NCBI RefSeq assembly: GCF_020524885.1
Contig: NZ_JAIVKJ010000005.1
Coordinates: forward strand, 186,001-250,000
Source: Microbulbifer elongatus
GTDB taxonomy: Bacteria; Pseudomonadota; Gammaproteobacteria; Pseudomonadales; Cellvibrionaceae
Reading direction: 5' to 3'
DNA: 64,000 nt
This document shows positions 8,921 through 18,074 of this stretch, piece by piece. The translations under genes and the position numbers were made by a program. The number at the start of each line of letters is the position of its first letter. The first letter of the stretch is position 1. The notes under the pieces were generated by a model. The model saw only the letters and a program-made list of their open reading frames with translations, did no database searches and had not been told where the DNA came from.

Positions 8921-10408
8921 GTGAGCGAAGAATTACTCATCAATGTGGCGCCGATGGAGACCCGTGTGGCGCTGGTTGAAAACGGTGTGTTGCAGGAAGT
9001 CTATCTGGAGCGCACCGCCAGCCGCGGTATTGTCGGCAATATCTACAAGGGCAAGGTGGTGCGCGTGCTGCCGGGGATGCAGGCGGCGTTTGTGGATATC
9101 GGCCTCGAGCGGGCGGGTTTTATCCACGCTTCGGATATAGCGCCATTGGATGAAGAAGGCATGGAGTCCCGCGAGGGCGAAGTGGCAGATATCCGGGCAC
9201 TGGTGCGCGAGGGGCAGTCGCTGGTGGTGCAGGTGGTGAAGGACCCCATCTCCAGCAAGGGTGCACGCCTGACCACACACCTCTCCGTTTCTGCCCGCTA
9301 CCTGGTGTATATGCCGCAGACCCGCCACATTGGTATCTCCAACCGCATCGAAGACGAGGCGGAGCGCGAGCGCCTGCGCGAGCTTGTGGACCTGGCGTCG
9401 GGGAAACTCGCCGAGGAAGGCCACAGCGGTGACGGTGGGTTTATCCTGCGCACGGTGGCGGAGGGCGTGAGCGAGGAAGAGTTGTTGCGCGACATTCCGT
9501 TCCTTTACAAGCTGTGGAATGAATTGGAGCAGCGCATTAAGATTGAGAAAGAGCCGGCGATCATCTACGAGGACCTGCCCTTATTCATGCGTGCCCTGCG
9601 GGACCTTGCCCGCCCGCACACCGAAAAAATCCGTATCGACTCCCGCGAGGCCCACGCCCGCGCGGCCAAATTCACCAGTAAGTATGCTCCGGAAATTGCG
9701 CCGCGGATCGAACACTATCCCGGCGAACGCCCGCTGTTTGACCTCTATGGTGTCGAGGAGGAGATCCGCAAGGCGCTGCAGAACAAGGTCACCCTCAAAT
9801 CCGGCGGCTACCTGATCGTCGAGCAGACCGAGGCCATGAGCACCATCGATGTAAATACTGGTGCGTTTGTCGGTCATCGCAATCTCGAAGAGACCATCTT
9901 CAAGACCAACCTGGAAGCGGCCACCGCGATTGCCCGCCAGTTGCGCCTGCGCAACCTGGGGGGAATCATCATCATCGACTTTATCGATATGCAGGACACC
10001 GAGCACCAGCGGCAGGTATTGCGCACCCTGGAAAAATCCCTGGAGCGGGATCACGCCAAGAGCAGTATCACCGGTGTTTCCGAGCTCGGGCTGGTGGAGA
10101 TGACGCGCAAGCGCACTCGCGAGTCCCTGGGGCAGATGTTGTGCGAGCCCTGTTCGGTGTGTGCCGGTCGCGGCACCCTGAAAACCGCAGAAACCGTGTG
10201 TTATGAAATCTTTCGCGAGATCATTCGCGAGGCGCGGGCCTACGACAGTGAAAAGATCATGGTACTTGCCAGCCAGGTGGTGATAGACCTGTTGCTGGAT
10301 GAAGAGTCCGCGAATGTGGCGGACCTGGAAGAGTTTATCGCGCGTCCCATCCAGTTCCAGGTGGAGCCCATCTACAACCAGGAGCAGTACGACATTGTAC
10401 TGGTGTGA
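8921..10408 (+). CDS. rng: Ribonuclease G
   Basis: A 495-residue RNase G, the endoribonuclease that matures the 16S rRNA 5' end and helps mRNA decay. An S1-type RNA-binding domain (about residues 35-125, with GNIYKGKVVRVLPGMQAAFVDIG) is followed by the RNase E/G catalytic domain. The metal-binding aspartates are D310 (in IDVNTG) and D353 (in IIIDFIDM), 43 residues apart as in RNase E. The zinc-link cysteine motif appears as CEPCSVC. The RNase E C-terminal scaffold is absent, which separates it from Rne. The start is GTG at 8921, 12 bases after maf. Confidence 0.97.
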   Translation: MSEELLINVAPMETRVALVENGVLQEVYLERTASRGIVGNIYKGKVVRVLPGMQAAFVDIGLERAGFIHASDIAPLDEEGMESREGEVADIRALVREGQSLVVQVVKDPISSKGARLTTHLSVSARYLVYMPQTRHIGISNRIEDEAERERLRELVDLASGKLAEEGHSGDGGFILRTVAEGVSEEELLRDIPFLYKLWNELEQRIKIEKEPAIIYEDLPLFMRALRDLARPHTEKIRIDSREAHARAAKFTSKYAPEIAPRIEHYPGERPLFDLYGVEEEIRKALQNKVTLKSGGYLIVEQTEAMSTIDVNTGAFVGHRNLEETIFKTNLEAATAIARQLRLRNLGGIIIIDFIDMQDTEHQRQVLRTLEKSLERDHAKSSITGVSELGLVEMTRKRTRESLGQMLCEPCSVCAGRGTLKTAETVCYEIFREIIREARAYDSEKIMVLASQVVIDLLLDEESANVADLEEFIARPIQFQVEPIYNQEQYDIVLV

Positions 10409-10474
10409 GTTCACCACAGGCGCCAGTTGCGGTGGCCATATCCTGCGCGTAAGCAGCTTCGGGAGGAGATCCTG

Positions 10475-13400
10475 ATGCTGTGGCTGCGCTGGTTTGTCCG
10501 CAAATTCTGGCTGCTGGTCGTGGTACTGGTGATCTCCCTGGCAATTCTGGTGCAGACTGGTCGCCTGTTGTCGCCACAAGTGGGCAAATACAGCCCACAA
10601 ATCGGCGACTGGTTTTCCGAGCGCCTCGGTGCCCCGGTGCAACTGGAGCATATCTCGCTGCGTTGGCAGGCGCTGGAAGTGGCACTGCAAATCGATGGCC
10701 TGAAAATCGGCGAGTCTGGGCAAGTAAAGCTCGAGCGCGGCCTGTTTCACCTGGACCTGCTGGCCAGTATCTGGAACCGGGAACTGATCTGGAAAAACCT
10801 GGAGGTCGATGGTTTCTCCGCGCAACTGGAGCAGCACCCGGATGGTGGCTGGCAGGTGCAGGGCTTCCCGCTGGTCGCCGCGCCAGCAAAGAACAAGTCC
10901 GATGCCGGAGTGCGTCTCGGAGACCCCGCGCGGATTTTCCAGTTGGGACCGAAAGTACTGGTACGCGACGCCAGCATCGGCCTGACCCTGACCGACGGCC
11001 AGTCGGCAAACCTCGACCTGCGTGAAATCCAGCTGGAAAACAGCGGTCAGTTCCACCGCCTCGTGGCCCGGGCTTTTGTAACCGGCGCCATGGAAAGCCT
11101 GCACTCTGGTGAAGAAAGCCTGCGCCTGGTGCTGGAAGGACGCGGCAATCCTCGCAACAGCGATGAATTTTCTCTCAAGGGTTATGTGCAGCTAAACGAA
11201 CTTCTGGTGGATTCCGACCTGGTGGGTTTGCTCTTTCAGCTGTCGCCACTGCCGGAAAAACTCTACTGGCCTGGACGCAAGCTCGCCGGCGGCCGTCTGT
11301 GGCTCAGCTCAGATGCCGCAAACGGTTACAGCCTGCGAGGGGACCTTAGCCTTGCCCAGGTTGCCCGCGGTGATAATGACGCGGGTGCCAACGGGGGCGC
11401 AGAAGAGGGCAGCGAAGCGGAGCCGGTTGTCCACAAGCGCGGGGCGCTGGAAAACCTGAATGCGCTGTCCAGCAATATTTCCGGACGCTGGCTCCCGGGA
11501 GACTCCTGGGAGCTGGTGCTGCAGCAGCTTGGACTCAACTGGCAGCAGCTTGAAGTACCCGACGTCAACGTGCAGGCCAGCGGAGATCAGCACGGCAATC
11601 TGCAGTTAGCGGTCGATCAGATAGAGCTGCAGGCCTGGCACCGCGTGCTCAAGGTGCTGGAATTGATTCCCGAGAAGGCGGACGAGTGGCTCAACGCCCT
11701 GGATCCCACCGGGGATCTACAGAATGTACGCCTATCCCGTCAGGGAGGTGAACTGACCGTGGCGGCCAATCTGCATAATGTCGTGGCCGGTGCGCATCGC
11801 GGTGCGCCAGCGGTAACCGGCGTGAATGGCTACTTGTCCCTGAACGGCAAGGGTGGCCGGGTGGAGCTGGCGAGCCGCGATGGTTTCAGCGCGCACTTCC
11901 CTGCGCTGTACGAAGCGCCTTTCGAATTTGGTGCGGCGCACGGCACCGTTGCCTGGGATGTCGACCGCGACCACAACACGGTTTCGGTCTACTCTGGGCC
12001 GATTCTGCTCGACGCGGTTACTGAGCCGCAGGGCGAGGGTAGATCCTCTGGCGGAGACCATGTTCCCTCTGGCGGAGCCTTTCGCGGGCAGTTCCTGTTG
12101 CAGATCCCGCTTGAGCCCCACACCCGCGCTGCGGATTTCACCCTGGCACTTGGGCTTCGCAATGTCGCGGTCCAGGAGCAGCGCAACCTCGTGCCCATTA
12201 CGGTGAGCGACGATCTGCGCCAGTGGCTCAATCAGAGTGTGGGCAAGCGTAATGAGGGTCGTATCCCCGCGGCGGGTTTTATCTATCGCGGATACAGCTA
12301 TCGCGATGGGGACGACAAAGATTTGCTGGCGCTGGGTGAGCACGATTATCGCCAGACAGTGCAGTTGCAGGCGGACATTCGCGACAGCAGCCTGGAATAC
12401 GCCCCCGACTGGCCGGCGGCGGAACACGTGGATGGTCATCTCGGTATCAATGATCGCTATGTGCAGGTGGTGGCGCCGACGGCAAAACTTTGGGACGTCG
12501 ATGGGGCAAACGTCTCCGTGCGACTCTCCCCGGAAGCCACAGGCTCACGCCTGGACGTTAGTGCGGAGCTGAGCGGGCCCGCTACTGACGGCCTGAAAAT
12601 TCTGCGTGAATCCCCGTTGCGTGAACGCCTGGGCAACGCCTTTGATCATTGGGCGCTGGACGGGGCCATGCAGGGAACCCTGCAGTTGAGCCAGCCCTTG
12701 GGTGGCGCGGAGTTCGAGCCGCGCCAGCAGGTCGATCTGGCGCTCAGCGGAGCCAGCCTATCGCTGCAAAACCTGAACCTGGATATCGAACGGCTGAATG
12801 GCAAGGTGCGATACCACAGCCGCGACGGCCTTAAAGGCTCCAGTTTCCGCGGCCAGTTGTGGGGCAAGCCACTGCGCGCCTCTATCCAGCATCTCGGCGA
12901 CGGTGACAATCGGGATACCCAGGTTATCGTGCGTGGCGAGGCGGTGACCCAAAGCATCGGCCAGTGGAGTGGACGACCGGAGCTGCAGTGGCTAGACGGT
13001 GCTCTGGATTACACGGCGCGGGTCACCATCCCCGCGCAGGCCAAGGAAAAACCCTACGCGGCGGTACTGGAATTGTCTTCCGACCTGGAGCAGGTGGCCG
13101 TGAATCTGCCGGCGCCCCTGACCAAGCCCGCTGGCGAGAAATCCCGTTTCGTATTGCGGGTACCTATTGGTGAGCAGGGCAATCTTTACCACCTCAGTTA
13201 CGGCGAGCACCTGCAGGGCCAAATCTGGCAAGTGGACGGCAAGCTGGAGCGGGCCTCGATTGCCCTGAACGCGGAGGCAAAGTTGCCGCCGTCCCCGGGG
13301 ATTTCGGTTATCGGCGACCTGCCGCTGGTTGATCTGAAGCCCTGGAAACAGGCTCTGGAAATTTATACCGATCCCGCTGCCGGGCAAGATGCGGGGAAAG

Positions 13401-14821
13401 ATGCCGGAACTGTGGGCGCAACAGTAGCTTCCTCCAGTGAAATTCCCGAGGATGAAAACCCGCTGCCGATTCTGCTCGACCTGAGTACCGACCTGTTGCA
13501 GGTCTCCGATACTACCCGCATCGAGAATATCCACGTGCGCGGGCGCGGTCTGGGAGCGGACTGGAAGCTGGATTTTGACAGTGAAACCGCTGCCGGCAAA
13601 CTGAGCGGCACACTCAATGCTCCAACCCCGTTGCAGCTGAATCTCGAGCATTTGCGCCTGCCAGCCCTGGCCGCGAAAGAAGCGGCAGAGAAGGGGGCCG
13701 AAGCTGAAAGTGAAGCCTCTCTCGCCGCGCGTCTTCAGGATCGCTGGAAGGGGTTCGATTTTGCCAGTCTGCCCAGTGTGGATTTCAGTACCGAAAATCT
13801 GTGGATGGGCGATGAGCCGATGGGGCCCTGGTCCTTTCAGCTGCGGCCTTCCGAGCAGCGTCTGGTAGTGAGTGAGATCGAGGGCACACTGCGCGGCATC
13901 ACCATTGAGGGGCGCATTGCCGGAAATGACCGCCTGGGGGCGCAGCTGATGTGGATGCGCGACCCTGACGGCCGCGAGTCCTCCCAGTTCATCGGCCGCC
14001 TCCGCGGTGAAAACCTGGGCGATGTACTGCAGGCGTGGGGCCAGGAGGCCGCAATCGAAAGCCGCAGTGCGGTGTTTGATACGGCATTGCGCTGGCAGGG
14101 TTCGCCAGCCATGCTGAGCCCCAACAGTCTTAACGGCGAGATCCGCATTGATATCCGCAATGGACGCTTTTTGCGCGCCAGCGACAATGCGGGGACCTCG
14201 CTGCTACGCCTCTTGTCGCTGTTTAACTTTGACACCTGGGCACGTCGCCTGCGTCTGGATTTCTCCGACCTGGTCCAGAGCGGCCTGACCTTCGACCGGG
14301 TGCATGGGGAGGTGTATTTCGAGGGGGATGGTGAGCTGTTGATTGCAGTCCCGATCCAGGTGGAGGGGCCAACCAGTGAGTTGCAGATGGCCGGTCGGGT
14401 CAATCTCCAGCGGGAAGACCTCAACCTGACCCTGGTGGCAACCCTGCCTGTGGGCAATAACCTTGCATTTGTGGCGGCCCTGGCCGGTGGTCTGCCGGCG
14501 GCGGCGGGTGTCTACCTGATCAGTAAGGTCTTCAAAAAGCAGGTAGATCGCGTGGCTAGCGTGAGCTACCGCATCAATGGTGAGTGGGCGGACCCGGAGG
14601 TGCGTTTCGACAAGCTGTTTGACGATGGCGCCGCAGGTCGTGAAGGGCGCAGTGCGGTGGTTCAGAGCAATAAGGAGAAAGCCGCACGTGCGGCATCCAC
14701 TCATCCGGAAACCGCCGAAGGGGGGTTGCCGATCAGGGACACAGAGGAAGTGTCCGAAGCCCCTGCAGCGGGCGCTTCCGAGCAGCAGGCTCCGAAGCCG
14801 ATGCCGCTTGGCGCTAGTTGA
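10475..14821 (+). CDS. yhdP: YhdP-family AsmA-like intermembrane lipid-transport protein
   Basis: A very large envelope protein (1448 residues) with one N-terminal transmembrane helix (FWLLVVVLVISLAILVQT) and a long beta-rich periplasmic body. This is the DUF3971/AsmA-like architecture of YhdP. In E. coli, YhdP works with TamB and YdbH in moving phospholipids from inner to outer membrane. The C-terminal AsmA-like region includes FNFDTWARRLRLDFSDL and PVGNNLAFVAALAGGLPAAAGVYLISKVF. The start is ATG at 10475 behind GGAGGAG; an upstream in-frame start at 10427 would only add a hydrophilic leader. It is somewhat longer than the E. coli protein (1266). tldD often follows yhdP in relatives but does not here. 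Confidence 0.9.
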   Translation: MLWLRWFVRKFWLLVVVLVISLAILVQTGRLLSPQVGKYSPQIGDWFSERLGAPVQLEHISLRWQALEVALQIDGLKIGESGQVKLERGLFHLDLLASIWNRELIWKNLEVDGFSAQLEQHPDGGWQVQGFPLVAAPAKNKSDAGVRLGDPARIFQLGPKVLVRDASIGLTLTDGQSANLDLREIQLENSGQFHRLVARAFVTGAMESLHSGEESLRLVLEGRGNPRNSDEFSLKGYVQLNELLVDSDLVGLLFQLSPLPEKLYWPGRKLAGGRLWLSSDAANGYSLRGDLSLAQVARGDNDAGANGGAEEGSEAEPVVHKRGALENLNALSSNISGRWLPGDSWELVLQQLGLNWQQLEVPDVNVQASGDQHGNLQLAVDQIELQAWHRVLKVLELIPEKADEWLNALDPTGDLQNVRLSRQGGELTVAANLHNVVAGAHRGAPAVTGVNGYLSLNGKGGRVELASRDGFSAHFPALYEAPFEFGAAHGTVAWDVDRDHNTVSVYSGPILLDAVTEPQGEGRSSGGDHVPSGGAFRGQFLLQIPLEPHTRAADFTLALGLRNVAVQEQRNLVPITVSDDLRQWLNQSVGKRNEGRIPAAGFIYRGYSYRDGDDKDLLALGEHDYRQTVQLQADIRDSSLEYAPDWPAAEHVDGHLGINDRYVQVVAPTAKLWDVDGANVSVRLSPEATGSRLDVSAELSGPATDGLKILRESPLRERLGNAFDHWALDGAMQGTLQLSQPLGGAEFEPRQQVDLALSGASLSLQNLNLDIERLNGKVRYHSRDGLKGSSFRGQLWGKPLRASIQHLGDGDNRDTQVIVRGEAVTQSIGQWSGRPELQWLDGALDYTARVTIPAQAKEKPYAAVLELSSDLEQVAVNLPAPLTKPAGEKSRFVLRVPIGEQGNLYHLSYGEHLQGQIWQVDGKLERASIALNAEAKLPPSPGISVIGDLPLVDLKPWKQALEIYTDPAAGQDAGKDAGTVGATVASSSEIPEDENPLPILLDLSTDLLQVSDTTRIENIHVRGRGLGADWKLDFDSETAAGKLSGTLNAPTPLQLNLEHLRLPALAAKEAAEKGAEAESEASLAARLQDRWKGFDFASLPSVDFSTENLWMGDEPMGPWSFQLRPSEQRLVVSEIEGTLRGITIEGRIAGNDRLGAQLMWMRDPDGRESSQFIGRLRGENLGDVLQAWGQEAAIESRSAVFDTALRWQGSPAMLSPNSLNGEIRIDIRNGRFLRASDNAGTSLLRLLSLFNFDTWARRLRLDFSDLVQSGLTFDRVHGEVYFEGDGELLIAVPIQVEGPTSELQMAGRVNLQREDLNLTLVATLPVGNNLAFVAALAGGLPAAAGVYLISKVFKKQVDRVASVSYRINGEWADPEVRFDKLFDDGAAGREGRSAVVQSNKEKAARAASTHPETAEGGLPIRDTEEVSEAPAAGASEQQAPKPMPLGAS

Positions 14822-14932
14822 TTCTGTCGACCGGTGGTTGCAAAAACCGAATAATTGTTCGATATTGACGTTCGAGCTAACCGTTAATAGCTCCTCAACA
14901 AAAATAAATTCGCTTTCAGAGGTGCGTCGCCA

Positions 14933-15772
14933 ATGTCTGAGGTGGTCTCTTTGGCCGGTATTCCGTTCAACCGCTACACGCTGTTCAAGGTCTTCAAGTA
15001 CACGGTTTACTGCCTGCTGGCCTATAACGTCTACGCTTTTTTTGTCGAGAATCATGCGGCGGCGGGCACTGTGTTTGCCGACGGCATAAGCTTGGGCAAG
15101 ATCATTGAGGCCTACAACGATTCCATCGACACTCTGGCTTGGGTCGTGTTACTGCTGGTTTTCGAGCTGGAAACCTGGGTGCTCTCAGATGAGAAGTTGA
15201 AGGGGAGCACCAAATGGGCGCTGAATCTGGTTTCGGCGTTCTGTTATGTGTTTATCGTGTATTCGTTCTACGGATACTTTTCCGAGATGGTGTCGCTGAC
15301 CCATCTGTTGCCGGTTTCCGGTTCTGCCTGTGATCTGGCGGCCAATGGCGGCTGGTCGATGGTGCTGGAGCAGGATGACTATGTTGCGCTGACGGCTGCA
15401 AATTGTGCTTCGCTTTCCGACGCGAGCCTGCTGCGTTTGGCGGATGCGCAAATTGTCGGTGATGCGGTGATCTGGCGAGAAATTCAGTGGCTGGCGTGGG
15501 TAGATGTGATCAATGCGGGTGCCTGGCTGCTGGTGGTGGCAATCCTGGCATTTGATGTCTGGTTGCAGCTGCGTCACCAGCTGTCCGATTCCATCATGCG
15601 TTATTCCCAGGTTATCAAAGGGCTGCTGTACTTCACCCTGCTGATGTGCGCCATTTACTGGGGCATCAACGGCAGCTTCCTGGACTTCTGGGACGCTTTC
15701 CTTTGGCTGGTAGCCTTCTTCTTTATCGAGATGAACCTGTTCGAGTGGCAGGCTGAGACTAGCGCTGAGTAA
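14933..15772 (+). CDS. Uncharacterised multi-pass membrane protein
   Basis: A 279-residue protein that I do not recognise. It has about five predicted membrane helices: near residues 22-37, 65-85, 100-118, 195-212 and 225-265. A longer polar stretch between helices 3 and 4 (about residues 122-185) contains two cysteines (SGSACDLAANGG and TAANCASLSD) that could form a disulfide if periplasmic. The N-terminus (MSEVVSLAGIPFNRYTLFKVFKYTVYC) has no cleavable signal. It lies 111 bases after yhdP and is followed by a palindromic element, so it may be its own unit. It occupies the position where tldD is often found. Confidence 0.75.
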   Translation: MSEVVSLAGIPFNRYTLFKVFKYTVYCLLAYNVYAFFVENHAAAGTVFADGISLGKIIEAYNDSIDTLAWVVLLLVFELETWVLSDEKLKGSTKWALNLVSAFCYVFIVYSFYGYFSEMVSLTHLLPVSGSACDLAANGGWSMVLEQDDYVALTAANCASLSDASLLRLADAQIVGDAVIWREIQWLAWVDVINAGAWLLVVAILAFDVWLQLRHQLSDSIMRYSQVIKGLLYFTLLMCAIYWGINGSFLDFWDAFLWLVAFFFIEMNLFEWQAETSAE

Positions 15773-15828
15773 TTGGGTTAGTTTAGGGAGTCACTGGCAC
15801 TTCGTATTGAGTGCTGTGGCGGTACCGC

Positions 15829-15927
15829 TGTCGGGTACTACCTTGCAAGACACGCCGTAAACCCATCCGTGGGGGCTCGGCTGCGGCCGTCCTGGCCGCA
15901 GACGGTCTTGCAAGGTAGTACCCGACA
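15829..15927. repeat. Palindromic three-way-junction element, copy C
   Basis: Two perfect 23-base inverted arms (15829-15851 and 15905-15927) enclose a 26-base core (15852-15877, beginning ACGCCGTAAACCCATCC, differing from copy A at 2 positions) and an 8-base-pair hairpin (15881-15888/15894-15901) with loop GTCCT. Orientation is the same as copy A. The arms share only about 13 of 22 positions with copy A, but every change is matched in the partner arm. It lies between the 3' ends of two convergent genes, which fits a terminator or end-processing role, although no T-run follows. Confidence 0.85.
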
Positions 15928-15987
15928 TCGGCACCTTCGATTCAGGCTTTAGTACTTTGCGTTAAACACCCGTCATCTAAAATTTTT

Positions 15988-16269
15988 TCAGTCACTACGG
16001 CTGGTAACTTCCAGCAGGTGATAACCAAACTGCGTTTTCACCGGGCCGTGCACCTTGTTCAACTCATCGTTGAAAACCACCTTGTCGAATTCCGGCACCA
16101 TCTGACCTTGGCTAAATTCACCCAGGTCGCCGCCATTGCGACCGGACGGGCACTTGGAGTATTGCTGGGCAATCTTTCCGAAATCGGCGCCGTCTTCAAT
16201 CTGCTTTTTCAGGTCCTGACACTGGGCTTCGCTTTCTACCAGAATGTGGCGTGCTGTTGCTCTTGGCAC
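15988..16269 (-). CDS. ppiC: Parvulin-type peptidyl-prolyl cis-trans isomerase
   Basis: A 93-residue single-domain parvulin, the same size as E. coli PpiC, that catalyses cis-trans isomerisation of prolyl peptide bonds. The sequence starts MPRATARHILVESEAQ and contains CPSGRNGGDLGEFSQGQMVPEFD and KTQFGYHLLEV, the conserved parvulin core. There is no signal peptide, so it acts in the cytoplasm. An ATG start at 16269 is preceded by a GGAG site. It is divergently placed from nothing close and runs convergent with the membrane protein upstream of copy C. Confidence 0.95.
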   Translation of the reverse strand: MPRATARHILVESEAQCQDLKKQIEDGADFGKIAQQYSKCPSGRNGGDLGEFSQGQMVPEFDKVVFNDELNKVHGPVKTQFGYHLLEVTSRSD

Positions 16270-16345
16270 GGGAGTCTCCTTAATTTATTGGTGATGAATA
16301 ATTTCGTGAGCGGCAAGCTTAGTGGTTATATCCCCACGGGGCCAG

Positions 16346-17260
16346 CTACTGTCCTGACAATGCTGCGAAGGTGTTGCACTTGTTCACATCACCGGTGCTG
16401 AAACCCTGATTGAACCAGTAGGCGCGCTGTTCGGCGCTGCCGTGGGTGAAGGCGTCGGGGGATACGGCGCGGCCGGCGCGGCGTTGCAGGTGGTCGTCGC
16501 CTACGGCGGCGGCTGCGCGCAGGCCTTCTTCGATATCACCGGGCTCCAGCATATTGCGATCGCGGTGGGCGTAGAACGCCCACACGCCGGCATAGCAGTC
16601 CGCCTGCAGTTCCAGCATGACTGACAAGCGGTTGGATGTGACCTTGTCTGCCCGCATCCGCGCCTGTTGCACTTTTTCCGAAACTCCTTGCAGATTCTGT
16701 ACATGGTGTCCCACCTCGTGGGCAATCACGTAGGCAAATGCGAAGTCGCCCGGTGCGCCAAGCTTTTTCAGTTCGTTTAGAAAGCTCAGGTCGAGGTACA
16801 CCTTCTGGTCGCCAGGGCAGTAAAACGGGCCGACGGCCGCGGAGCTTAATCCGCAAGCAGAGCGCACGGCGTCGTTATACAGTACGAGTTTTGGTGGGGA
16901 GTATTGCGATCCGGCCTGCTGGAACAGGCTGCCCCAGGTGTCCTCCGTATCTGCCAGCACAACGGAGACAAACTGCGCTACCTCATCTTCGGGCCCTGCA
17001 CCCTGGGTGCCGGGGGCGGTCTGTGCATCCGGGCCCAGACTCGGTGATTCCGTGCTCTGCATGCCGCTGAACAGGTTGCCGCCGAAATAGTAGAGTGCGC
17101 CCAGTGCCAGCAGGATCAGCCAGCCTTTTTTACTGCGCAGCAGGAAAGGGGCAAGGGCGAGGAGATTGCCCAGTCCACCCATACCTCCGCCGCCACCGGG
17201 TGCTTTCTCGCCACGGCGGTCTTCAACATTCGAACTTCTGCGACCCTGACGCCAGCGCAT
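16346..17260 (-). CDS. ypfJ: Neutral zinc metallopeptidase, YpfJ family
   Basis: A 304-residue member of the putative neutral zinc metallopeptidase family (PF04228, YpfJ). The Zn-binding motif HEVGHH is at residues 181-186, within YVIAHEVGHHVQN. The conserved segments FYCPGDQKVYLDLSFL and LELQADCYAGVWA (second metal region) follow the family. One transmembrane helix lies near residues 47-66 (KKGWLILLALGALYYFGG) after a Gly-rich N-terminus, so the catalytic part should face the periplasm. The start is ATG at 17260 with AGAGGTG upstream; in-frame codons back to 17314 look unneeded. The substrate is unknown for the family. Confidence 0.9.
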   Translation of the reverse strand: MRWRQGRRSSNVEDRRGEKAPGGGGGMGGLGNLLALAPFLLRSKKGWLILLALGALYYFGGNLFSGMQSTESPSLGPDAQTAPGTQGAGPEDEVAQFVSVVLADTEDTWGSLFQQAGSQYSPPKLVLYNDAVRSACGLSSAAVGPFYCPGDQKVYLDLSFLNELKKLGAPGDFAFAYVIAHEVGHHVQNLQGVSEKVQQARMRADKVTSNRLSVMLELQADCYAGVWAFYAHRDRNMLEPGDIEEGLRAAAAVGDDHLQRRAGRAVSPDAFTHGSAEQRAYWFNQGFSTGDVNKCNTFAALSGQ

Positions 17261-17420
17261 GGGAGCACCTCTCGTTTTACAGCCCGATTCACATCCGCGT
17301 ATTGCTTTCAGCATAGAACAGCTGGCGTCATTTTTTGTTTAATGCGCGGGAGATTATCCTTGTGGTCGGGATACCGGTGGTATCTTTGTCGCTAAACCAA
17401 CCATCCAGTGAGCCGAAACA

Positions 17421-17996
17421 TTGTCGTTGATTCCACTTTTTCCTCTCAATATGGCGCTGTTCCCCGGCGTTACGCTGCCACTGAGGATCTTTGAGCAGCG
17501 CTATCTGCGCCTGGTCACCGAATCCCTGAAGTCCGATACCGGGTTCGGGGTGGTGCTAATCCGCAGTGGCAAAGAAGTCGGGGCGGCACAGGTGTGGCCA
17601 CTGGGGCTGTACGTGCGCATTGTGGACTGGAGCCAGGGGGAGGAAGGGCTTTTGCACATTGATGTGGCGGGCGAGTCCCGTTTTCGCGTGCTGGATACCT
17701 TCCGGGAAGAGGACGGACTGTTGATGGCGGAAGTGGAGTGGCTGCCGGATGAGGAGTCGCACCCGGTGCCGGAGAGCTGCGATGGCTTATTGGCGGTGTT
17801 GAACGAGCTGAAACAGCACGCGGCCTCCCTGGCCCTGAAATTCGCACCGGTGGAAAGTGCCGAGGCGCTCTCCTGGCAGTTGGCGCAGCTGTTGCCGCTG
17901 GAGGATCAGGCGCGGGTGGAGTTGCTGGCGAGTCACGATCCGCTGGAACGCCTGGCGAGCATTGCCGCAAACCTCGATCGCTGGGCGAGGGAATAG
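17421..17996 (+). CDS. Stand-alone Lon substrate-binding-domain protein
   Basis: A 191-residue protein made of the N-terminal Lon substrate-binding domain (PF02190) without the AAA+ or protease parts. The opening LIPLFPLNMALFPGVTLPLRIFEQRYLRLV is diagnostic. The rest follows the domain fold and the helical C-terminus (LAQLLPLEDQARVELL). Such small proteins are common in proteobacteria, and their role is not settled; one possibility is a substrate adaptor. The start is TTG, at 17421 or 17427; no ATG is in position. It is divergent from ypfJ. Confidence 0.88.
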   Translation: MSLIPLFPLNMALFPGVTLPLRIFEQRYLRLVTESLKSDTGFGVVLIRSGKEVGAAQVWPLGLYVRIVDWSQGEEGLLHIDVAGESRFRVLDTFREEDGLLMAEVEWLPDEESHPVPESCDGLLAVLNELKQHAASLALKFAPVESAEALSWQLAQLLPLEDQARVELLASHDPLERLASIAANLDRWARE

Positions 17997-18074
17997 TGGG
18001 TGTCGTTAGCCTACGATAAATCGATAATCAGAGATTAGAACAATAATCAGCGTTAAGCCGCTTTCTGGGGATGC

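Noticed and set aside
9581-11104. 507-codon open frame on the minus strand across rng and yhdP
   Set aside because: It spans two well-supported plus-strand genes and shows no recognisable domain.
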